A stretch of DNA of 64,000 nt, taken from contig JAKQDD010000115.1 in the NCBI GenBank assembly GCA_029556615.1, positions 1-64,000 on the forward strand, given 5' to 3'. The translations under genes and the position numbers were made by a program. The stretch is from Verrucomicrobiota bacterium (GTDB lineage Bacteria > Verrucomicrobiota > Verrucomicrobiia > Limisphaerales > J093). Shown piece after piece: positions 40,362-50,100 of the stretch (position 1 is the stretch's first letter; every line of letters starts with the position of its first letter). The notes below the pieces were generated by a model. That model searched no databases, was not told the DNA's origin, and worked only from the letters and a program-made list of their open reading frames with translations.

Positions 40362-43300
40362 AGCCTCATTCCCAACGCGGCGTTGCTCTTGTCATCACGC
40401 TGGTCATGCTGGCGGTGGTGACCTTGATGGCCATCACGTTTCTCGCGGTGAGCCGGCGGGAGCGTTCCTCGGTTTCGGTGACCGAGGAGCAGACGACGGC
40501 CCGGCTGATGGCGCAGGCTGCGGTCGAGCGGGCGACCACGGAAACGCTGGCCAGCATGCTGATCAACAACAGCTTTCAAGCCTATGGCATGGCGGTTTCA
40601 ACGAACTACTCGAATCCCCTGGGGTTCGATCCGAGCCAGCCGCCGGGCACGGTGATTCCGACCAACGTGAATTTCGATTTCGTGCGGGGCAGTGGCCTGG
40701 CGATGAGCAACGCCTCGGAGGCGATCCGGTTGCAGAACCTGGCCAACCTGCTGATCAACCCGAGGGCGCCGGTCTACGTGCCTGAGGGCGCCTACCTGGA
40801 CTTCCGGTTTTACCTGGACCTGAATCGGAACCGCCGGTTTGAGACGAACGGTCTGGCGCTGCCGCTGGCGGGCACGGGGCGTCCGGCGCCGGGGGTGACG
40901 AATGCGGTCTGGTTCGTGGGGGATCCGGAGTACATCGGCGTGCTGCAGCAGACGTCGCTGCCGCATTCGTCGACGAACCGGTTTGTGGGGCGCTACGCGT
41001 ATCTCGTGCTGCCGGCGGGGAAGAGTCTTGACTGGAATTTCATCCACAACAACGCGCGGCTGGGCATCAGCGATCGCGAGCTCGGGGGCCTTGGGTACTA
41101 TCGGAACCAGGGGGTGGGGTCCTGGGAGCTGAATCTGGGGGCCTTGCTCCACGATTTGAACATCAACGCCTGGCCGCAGCATGCCTATGACGGGCTGAAC
41201 AACGTGCCGCTGACGGCGGCGGGGGAGGATGCGCTCGGCTTTCTCCGCTACCGCTACGCGACGAACTACGGGCTGTTGGCGCCGGCGACGCGGTGGTTCA
41301 TCGACACCAACGGTGTGAATCGCGCGGTGGGGCTCGAGCGGGACTACACGGACAGCTACGCCGACGGTCCGGCGTTCAGGGACTGGCTGGCGCTGACGGC
41401 GGACAACGACTTGCGGGACCGGCCCTGGCCGGGGAGCGACAATCCGAACACGTATTTCGAGCTGAACGATCTGTTCGACACCAACCGGGTGCCGGCGGGC
41501 TGGCTGACACGGCTGCGCACGGTCCAGCAGGGTGAGGCGAGCTACGATCGGTACACGTACTATCGGATGCTGGACCAGATCGGGACGGACTCGAGCCCGG
41601 CGTCGGCGGGCCGGATCCATTTGAACTACGACAACCAGTGGCCCTATCACGAGACGAACATGGTGGCCTGGACGCCCGAGCGGTTTTTCGTGGCGACGGC
41701 CAGCCGGCTGATCGAGGCGTCGCGCCTGACGAACATCCAGCTGCGGGCGAACGGGCAGCGGTACACGAATTTCTACCTGGGCGAGCATCTGATCCGGAAC
41801 ACGCTGTCGGTGACGAACATCCGGATCTACCCGTACAACGAGTACTCGCCGGTGCTGCATCGTCTGCTGCAGTTGGCGGTGAACCTGTACGACGCGACGA
41901 CCAACCGGCCGGCGACGGCCTATCCGCAACTGCCGACCGTCTTTCGTCCGACATTTGCGGCATCCGGGACGAACCTGTTCATCAGCGGGTTTGTGCAGGT
42001 GACGAACACGGCGTTCCTGAACAGCCTGGCGCCGCTTGATTTGAATGTGCCGGCGGACCGGGCACGGCTGGCGACGCATCCCAACCCGGTGGTGTACAAC
42101 GTGCCGTTCCTGATCGGGGCGAAGAAGGGCTTTCCGAACTTCAACGAGGTGGCGTTGCAGAACGTGGCGCAGGTGACGCGCAAGGTGCAGGTCCGGAAGC
42201 GGCTCCCGACGGAGACGCGGCCGACGCAGACGAACCTGATGTACATGCTGAGCGTGTCGAACCAGTTCGGGATCGAGACGTGGAACTCGTACACGCAGGA
42301 CTATCGCCGTCCGTTCCGGGTGACGGCGGCGGGTCTGCTGACGGTGGCGCTGACGAACACGGCCCAGGCGAACTCGATGCTGCGGCTGACCAACGTGTTT
42401 TACGGGATCAACTTCACGAACAACCTCTGGCCGGCCGGCCAGTTCCGGCTCCCCATCTTCCGGTCGGCGGTGGTGGTCTCGAACGAGGTGTACCAGCCGC
42501 TGCCGGTGCCGCACTTCATCCGGGGCGGGACGAACGTGAACTTCACGCCCGGGCTGGGCTTTCCCGTGCCGCAATGGGGCATGATGGTGACGAACCGCTT
42601 CTACTATGCGCTCACGGATCCGGACGCGGACCGCGTCATTGATTTTGTCTGTCTGGGGAACATGACAGCGTCGCTGGACATCAGCCGCGAGATCGCGGGG
42701 GTGTTGCAGGCGCCGGCGGTGGCGGGGGCGGTCTCGGAGCCGGCGAACGTCTGGGTGACGAATCGTGTGGACGGCAGCACCAACGTCCAGATGGCGACCT
42801 GGGGTGTCGTGAACCAGATGGACATCTCGCTGGGCAACGCGTCGATCAGCGACCAGCAGTGGCGCAGCTGGAGCGCGGACGCCGCGTCGGGCCGGGACAA
42901 GGACAAGGCGATCGATCTGTTCCGGCAGTTCTGCGGTCTGACGCCCTTGGTCTACGTGACGCCGAACGATCTGCGGCGGTTGCAGAGCGAGCTGGCGGGC
43001 AAGGTGGCGTACCAGGCGCCCTATTCGCCCACGCGGAAGATCTACATGGACTTGAGCTGGCAGGCCAACGATCCGCTCGTTCATTACATCCTGGGCGACC
43101 TGCTGGATCCGTACAACCGGCCGAACGATCCGAACCGGACCAACGCGGTGCGGTTTGCGGTCCCGCCGCAGATCCAGCTCACGAACGTGAACCTGGGTCG
43201 GCTCAACGAGCGGTACCGCCCGTGGGGGGGCAACCCGAACCAGTCGTCGGACAGCCTGGCGAGAGACCTGAGGGTCAAGGATCCGATGATCGAGAAATCG

Positions 43301-44122
43301 GACGACTGGGAGTTTCCGACCAACAAGTTCCCGTCCCTGGGCTGGATAGGCCGGGTGCACCGGGGGACGCCGTGGCAGACGGTCTACTTGAAGGCGGACA
43401 TGGCGGAGACCAACGCCTGGTACAACTGGGCGGGGAACCACGGGACGCATCCGACGAACGACTGGCACCTGGTGGATCTGTTTACGACGGCGCCGACGGA
43501 GAACGCGGCGCGGGGGTTGCTCTCGGTGAACCAGACCAACACGGCGGCCTGGGCGGCGGTGCTCAGCGGGGTGACGGTGCTGGTGCCCACCAACACACCG
43601 GCCGGGTATCGGCTCGAGTATCTCGAGAACGTGGACCCGGCCTTGTTCGGGCCGAACGCGGCGGGGACGACGATCGAGCGGATTGTGGACGGGATCAACC
43701 GGACGCGGCAATGGGAGACGAACCGCGTCGCGGGGGGTCTGGGGGTACCGTATTTCAGCCGGATGGGACGTTTGCTGGCGACGCCGGAGCTGACCTACGG
43801 GTTCCCGCTCACCGCGCCCCGGACCGACCGGTCGTACGACCGGCTGGTCGAGCTGCGCCGCGACGAGGTGATCGAGCGGATCCCGCAGCAGATCCTGTCG
43901 CTGGTGCGCGAGGACACGCCGCGGTTTGTGGTCTATGCCTTCGGGCAGGCGCTGAAGGAGGCGCCGAGTTCGGTCTATCTGGGGGCGGGCCCTTTCAACC
44001 GAATGTGCACGAACTACCAGGTCAAGAGCGAGTTCATCTCGAAATCGGTCATCCGGATCGAAGGCACCCTCGCGCAGCCGCGGGCGGTGGTCGAGAGCTA
44101 CAACGAACTGTTCTCCGAATGA
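40358..44122 (+). CDS. Verru_Chthon cassette protein A-like (PilX/GspK type, giant)
   Basis: This 1254-residue protein has a PilX/GspK-like N-terminus, RGVALVITLVMLAVVTLMAITFLAVSRRERSS, that lacks the +5 Glu, as GspK does, and is followed by AQAAVERATTETLASML. The remainder is a long extracytoplasmic domain with no motif that I could name. Such a giant PilX-like member at the end of a prepilin row is the defining trait of cassette protein A (TIGR02600 type). Thr-Asn pairs are very frequent (about 33), far above expectation. The subtilase gene begins 19 bases after its stop. Likely role: tip or scaffold subunit of a pseudopilus-like export device. Confidence 0.82.
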   Translation: MKPHSQRGVALVITLVMLAVVTLMAITFLAVSRRERSSVSVTEEQTTARLMAQAAVERATTETLASMLINNSFQAYGMAVSTNYSNPLGFDPSQPPGTVIPTNVNFDFVRGSGLAMSNASEAIRLQNLANLLINPRAPVYVPEGAYLDFRFYLDLNRNRRFETNGLALPLAGTGRPAPGVTNAVWFVGDPEYIGVLQQTSLPHSSTNRFVGRYAYLVLPAGKSLDWNFIHNNARLGISDRELGGLGYYRNQGVGSWELNLGALLHDLNINAWPQHAYDGLNNVPLTAAGEDALGFLRYRYATNYGLLAPATRWFIDTNGVNRAVGLERDYTDSYADGPAFRDWLALTADNDLRDRPWPGSDNPNTYFELNDLFDTNRVPAGWLTRLRTVQQGEASYDRYTYYRMLDQIGTDSSPASAGRIHLNYDNQWPYHETNMVAWTPERFFVATASRLIEASRLTNIQLRANGQRYTNFYLGEHLIRNTLSVTNIRIYPYNEYSPVLHRLLQLAVNLYDATTNRPATAYPQLPTVFRPTFAASGTNLFISGFVQVTNTAFLNSLAPLDLNVPADRARLATHPNPVVYNVPFLIGAKKGFPNFNEVALQNVAQVTRKVQVRKRLPTETRPTQTNLMYMLSVSNQFGIETWNSYTQDYRRPFRVTAAGLLTVALTNTAQANSMLRLTNVFYGINFTNNLWPAGQFRLPIFRSAVVVSNEVYQPLPVPHFIRGGTNVNFTPGLGFPVPQWGMMVTNRFYYALTDPDADRVIDFVCLGNMTASLDISREIAGVLQAPAVAGAVSEPANVWVTNRVDGSTNVQMATWGVVNQMDISLGNASISDQQWRSWSADAASGRDKDKAIDLFRQFCGLTPLVYVTPNDLRRLQSELAGKVAYQAPYSPTRKIYMDLSWQANDPLVHYILGDLLDPYNRPNDPNRTNAVRFAVPPQIQLTNVNLGRLNERYRPWGGNPNQSSDSLARDLRVKDPMIEKSDDWEFPTNKFPSLGWIGRVHRGTPWQTVYLKADMAETNAWYNWAGNHGTHPTNDWHLVDLFTTAPTENAARGLLSVNQTNTAAWAAVLSGVTVLVPTNTPAGYRLEYLENVDPALFGPNAAGTTIERIVDGINRTRQWETNRVAGGLGVPYFSRMGRLLATPELTYGFPLTAPRTDRSYDRLVELRRDEVIERIPQQILSLVREDTPRFVVYAFGQALKEAPSSVYLGAGPFNRMCTNYQVKSEFISKSVIRIEGTLAQPRAVVESYNELFSE

Positions 44123-44141
44123 CGATCGACTTTGCTGGCCT

Positions 44142-47100
44142 ATGAAGACGCGAACATGGACGTTGATCAGCCTGGCCTGCGCTTTGGGGGCGATCCTCTG
44201 TTGGCTGCTGGGGAACGAGCGCGCAGCCCGGCAGTCCGGGTCGGCGGCGACGAATGCCGCCGGGGCGACCTCGCGTGCGGACCGGCTGGCGCCTCCGGTT
44301 CGCCTGCTGACGCGGGTGCCGGCCGCGGCGCCGGATACCGCGGGAGGAGCTTCGGCGGGGGTGTCGTCGGCTGGATTGGCCCGGGTGGAGCCGGTGGATC
44401 CGGTGCGGCCGCTGCGGTTGCGCAACACGGCGGCGCGGCTTGACGCGCTGGTGCGGAGTGAGACGGCGGTTCTGTTGGAGAACGCGCTGATCGACACCGC
44501 GGCGGGGCCGGCGCCGGCGGTTCCGGAGCCTCTGCGGTCGGCGGGCGATCCGGGCAGCTACGTGGTGCAGTCGCGGGGGATGATCACGCCGGCGTTTCGC
44601 GCCCTGCTGGCGGCGCAGGGGGCGGCTATCGTGTCGTACCTGCCGAACAACGCGTTTCTGGTGCGGGCGGGTGCGGCGGAGGCGGCGATGCTGGCGTCGT
44701 CGCCGTTGACGGCTGCGGTGCTGCCGTTCGAGCCGTACTACAAGCTGCAGGGGGAGTTGTTGTCGCTGGCGGTGGAGCAGCAACCGCTCGAGGCGGGGGC
44801 GCGGCTGATGGTGACGGCTTTTCCGGGCGAGGGGGAGCGGGTGGCGGCGGCGGTGGGGGCATTGGGGGGTCGCGTGTGCGGCCAGGGCCGGAGTCCGTTT
44901 GGGCCGCAGTACGTGGTGGAACCGGGGACGGCGGATTGGGTGGCGCTGGCGCTGTTGCCCGAGGTGCAGTTGGTCGAGGCGCACGCGGATCGGGTGATGG
45001 CGAACGACCTGACCCGGGTGCGGGTGGGGGTGGCGGAGGACGCGACGAACACGGCGAATTACTTTGGGCTCACGGGCAGCAACGTCTGGGTGAACGTGAA
45101 CGACACCGGGATTGACGCTCAGCATCCGGACCTGCTGGGGCGGGTGTTCGGGGATACGCCGCTGACGCTGACCGACACGAACGGCCACGGCACGCACGTG
45201 GCGGGGACCATCGCGGGCAGCGGCGAGCACAGCCCAACTGTGACCAACGTGGTCGGGAGCCCGACGAACGCGAATTTCCGGGGGATCGCCCCGGCGGCGC
45301 AGTTGTTCGCGCTGCCGGTGGATCTCGTCCTGGGGCCGCTGCAATCGGATGCGTACCTGCAGGAGACGGCGGCGCGGACGAACTACGGGGTGTTGGGCCG
45401 GACCAACGCCTTGATTTCGAACAACAGCTGGGGGTATTTGCGGCAGTTCGACTACACCTCGGCGGCGGCGAGCTATGACGCGGCGGTGCGGGATGCGGTT
45501 CCCGAGATGCAGGGGCCCCAGGCGATGGCTTACGTCTTTGCCGCGGGCAACCACGGCGCCGGCAATGACATCGGCACGGGGGGCGAGCCCGGCAGCATTG
45601 TGTCGCCGGCCACCGCAAAGAACGTGATCACCGTCGGGGCGATCGACAGTCCGCGGGCCATCGCCTACGACATCGTCCTCACCAACCAGGTGACGAACAT
45701 TGTCGAGGACGAGTTTGTGGTGACCAACGTCACGGAGACGAACAAGGTCTACCTGGGCGAGGCCGACAGCTCGGACGAGGTCACGGCCTTCTCGAGCCGC
45801 GGCAACGTCGGGATCGGCCAGGAGAGCGAGACCGGCCGGTTCAAGCCGGACGTGGTGGCGCCGGGGGCCTTTGTGATTTCGACGCGATCGACCGGCTGGG
45901 ACGTAAGCCGGCTGCTGACCAACGCGGTGGTCGAGGTTTACCCGGAACAACTGGTGTCGCCCGACGAATGGAACCGGTACTCGATCACGGTGCCGACGAA
46001 CGCAATCCGGCTGGTGATCGAGACCCTGCCGGACGCGGCGTCGCCGTCGCCGTTCCCGCCGCTGGCGATCTACGCCCGGCTCGGGGACTTTCCGGCCGCG
46101 GCGGATTTCGTGGCGGAGACGAATGCGGTGGTGACGACGAACGGCGTGCCGGCGCTCGAACCGGGGACGTGGTATTACAGCGTGGGGAATCCGACGAACC
46201 TGCCGGTGAGCTACACGCTGCGGACGACGCTCGAGGTTTCGGTGGGGCTGGACAGCCTGATGGCGACGCTGACGAACATCAACGAGGCATTGGCGCCGGA
46301 CTACCGGTATGACTCGGGCACGAGCGCCTCGGCGGCGGCGGTTTCGGGCTTGCTGGCGCTGGTGCAGGAGTATTTCGAGCAGCAGCTGCAGCGGCCATAC
46401 AGTCCGGCGCTGCTGAAGGCGTTGCTGATCAGCGGGGCGCGGTCGTTGGGGCCCCAATACAACTACCAGGTGCAGAACCACATCAATTACCAGGGCTGGG
46501 GGCTGGCGCAGCTGCCGACGATGCTGCCCGGGTCGCTGACGAACTCGACGGACGAAGCGACCTGGCCGATCCGGTGGATTGACCAGAGCCCGACCAACGC
46601 CCTGGCGACGGGGGAGAGCCATCGTTACGAGCTGGGGCTGCCGGAGGACGTGGGCTTGGCGGATCTGCGGGTCACGCTGGTCTGGACCGATCCGCCGGGG
46701 AATCCGGCGGCGTCGGTGAAGCTCGTGAACGACCTGGACCTGGTGGTGTCGAACGCGGTCACCGGCGAGGTCTACGCCGGGAACCAATTCCCGGCGGGCA
46801 GCGACTACACGGAGCTGACCGGCACGAACGCGGCGCCGGACTTCGACCGGGTGAACAACGTCGAGAACGTGATTCTGCGGCAGCCGGCGGCCACGAACTA
46901 CGTGATCGAGGTGATGGGGCGCCGGGTGAACGTGAACGCGGTGACGGCGCACACCAACGGCATTGTGCAGGACTACGCGCTGGTGGTCTCGCTGGGGTCG
47001 ACGAATGCCATCAGCCTGCGGCAGGTGGCGGCCACGAACGCGCTGCCCGTGGTCCCGGACAACGTGACCAACGGGGTGCCGATGTTGCAGCAGCGGGTGG

Positions 47101-50100
47101 GGGCGAACTCGCCGCTCCAGGCCTACCCGGTGGGCACGACCAACCAGTGGCATTTCTACGTCTTCACCAACATTCAGCAGCCGGAGGTCACGCTGCTGAC
47201 CAACGGGCAGTACGTGTTCTTTGCCACGTTCGTCCCGCCGAACCTCTCCGTGCCGCGCAATGAGGAATCGGACATCGACCTCTACGTGGCGCGGAACGAC
47301 GATCGGTTGCTGCAGTTGGACCCGGCGGCACTGGCCGGCGCGTACCGGTCGGTCTTGCGCGGGGGAACCGAGGTCGTGTCCTTCACCAACAGCACCCTCG
47401 GCGAGGTCTTCTACATCGGCGTCAAGTCCGAAGACCAGATGGCGGCCGAGTACGGATTCGTCGGGATCTCGACCGACACGCCGTTCGAGACGATCGATCC
47501 GTACGGGAACCACCTGCTCCAGGGTCTGCCGCCGCGGGTGCCGATTCCGGACGGGTCGCCGGTGACGCCGGGCCATGTGCTGCAGTTTGCGGTGGGCATC
47601 ACGCCGATCGAGGTGGGCCGGGCGGTGGTGGCGACGGGGATTGCGCACGAGCGGCCGGGGGATGTGTGGGTCAATCTGGATCACTACAGCGACTGGGCGG
47701 TGTTGTTGAACCACAACGACGGCGACGGCGAGCCGCCGGGGTGGGTCGGGGGGCTGTTCGATGACACCGGCGGGGGCCGCAACATCGACTCGGTGCCGAC
47801 AGACGGGCCGGGCAGTCTCAACAACTTCATCGGGAATGAGGGCGCCGGCCTCTGGATGATGACCACGGTGGACAACACCCTGGGCCATACGGGGTACGTC
47901 GAGAACCTGGTGATCCGTCTCGAGCCGAATCCGGATCTGCTCATGGGCGTGGCGGGCACGGTGTTGGCGAACCAGTTCAACTACTACTTCTTCGACGTGC
48001 CGGCGGATGCGAGCCGGTTCACGGTGGTGTTGTCCTCGATGACCGGACCGCTGAACCTGTATCTGCGGTGGGAGGCGCTTCCGACCCTGACCGAGTACGA
48101 CCACTACCGCGCGATCGCGGCGCCGGGCGGGTCGCTGAGCATCACGCCGACCAGCACGCCGCCGCTGACGCCGGGCCGGTATTACATCGGGCTGTACAAT
48201 CCGACCGCCAACCCGGTGGATTACTTCCTTCAGGTCCGGCTGGAACGGGACTTGTCGGCCGCCTATCGGCGGAGTTACACGACCACGAATGTGACGGTGA
48301 TTGGCGATGACGTCCTCACCCTGTCCACGAACGCGGTCGACGAGACCCGGACGATCACGGATGCGCGCGTCGGGTTGCGGATCGGCCACGAGCGGCTGTC
48401 GGATCTGGACGTTTACGTGGTCAATCCGCAGGGGGAACGGGTGCTCGTGAACGAGAGCCGCGGGGGGACCAACCGGACGCAGTACGGCTTTGACCAGCGG
48501 TTCACGAATTATCATCACGTCGCGCTCACGTACGCGACGAACAGCGGTGTTGCCGCCCTCTATCTGGACGGCAACCTCCTGATCGAGCGGGATGTCGGAC
48601 GATCGGTCTGGCAGACGGCCTACGATCTATTCCTCGGCTACAAGCCGGCGACAAACGGAACGGCGACCCAGTATCTCGGTGGCCTGGACGAGGTCGAGGT
48701 TTATGGGCGGGCGCTGGCGGCGTCGGAGATTCGGGCGCTCTACAAGTACGGCGGGGCGGGAAGGCCGACCAACGATTTGATCAGCCTCTGGCCCTTCGAG
48801 GGCAGCGGAGAGGATGTCCTGAGCAACCATGTCGCCTGGGTGGACGGCCCGGCGTATGAGGCGGGGCGGTTTGGCCAGGGCCTGCAATTCGTGAATCCGG
48901 GAAGCCGGGTGCAGGTGACGAACAGCCCGCTGCTGGATCTGGGGCGGACGCCCGGGTTTACCCTGGACGCCTGGATCAACCCGGCGGATCTGACCGTCGA
49001 ACGGCCGCTGGCAGTCTGGAGCGACGGCACGAACGCCGCGGGCCTCGAGTGGTATCTCCAGCCGGGGTCGGATACGAATCGGGCGTGGGGCTTGTTAAGC
49101 GCCCGGTTTGTCAGCGTCGCGGGTGTCACCAACGAACTCGTCGGCCAGCCCCAGGGCCTGATCCAAACCAACGGGATCCTGACCAACGTCATGTACACCA
49201 CGTTCACCGAGGACACGAATCTGGCCTTTGTGCCGATCAAGTTCGGAGATCCGGCCACGAACCTGAGTCTTACGGCGACGAACCGGTTGGTGAGCGGGTT
49301 CGAGCCGATGCTGGCGCTGCCGCGCACCAATCTGACGGCGGGCCAGGCGATCGAGGGGTGGCAGGTGTTGACGGGTCAGGTGACCGTATTGTGGGCGCCG
49401 CCGATCGCGCACACGGGAACGAACCTGCTGGTGCTCGGGGACGGTCGGATGGAGATGACGCTGCCGACGGTGGCGGGCCGGATCTACCGGTTGCAGTTTG
49501 TCAGCCGCACCCAGCCGCAGCCTGGCGAGATGGTGAGCTGGTGGGCGGCGGAGCGGGACACGCAGGATCTGATGGGCACGAATCACGGGAGCGAGGTGGG
49601 CAGCGTGGCGTACGGCGGCGGCTGGGTGGGCGACGCCTTCCAATTCGCGGCCGGCGGCGGCTACGTCGAGGTGCCCGCCAGCGGCACCCTGGATTTCACG
49701 AACGAAGCCACGGTCGAGTTTTGGTTCCGGCCGTGGACCGTTGGCGGTGCGCCGCTGGGTGTTCTGAGCCGGGGCACGGCGGGAGGGGCGGCAAACTACG
49801 GGGTGAGCGTGTCGGCACAGGGTCTGTCGTGGTGGTTCAACGACCCGACGACGTCGAGCCCGCTTTCGGATGATGGTTCGGGTCTGGAGTTGGCAAGGCT
49901 CGCGGAGGTTCCCGCGCTCGGGCGCTTCCATCATTTTGCCGGCACGCTGAAGCAGGTGAGCGACACGCAGGTCGAGCTCCAGATGTACCTCGATGGTGTG
50001 CTGCGGCGGTCGAAGGTGCTGCCGGGGGTGTTGAGCAACGCCGTCACCGGAGAACCGCTCCTGCTCGGGCGGTTGGCGCCCGGGGATCCGGCGTTCGAGG

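Noticed and set aside
40598-48518. Two minus-strand open frames of about 1300 and 1490 codons
   Set aside because: They lie opposite the cassette A and subtilase genes, are extremely Arg/Val/His-rich with no motif, and result from the codon bias (TN and GT codons read backwards).
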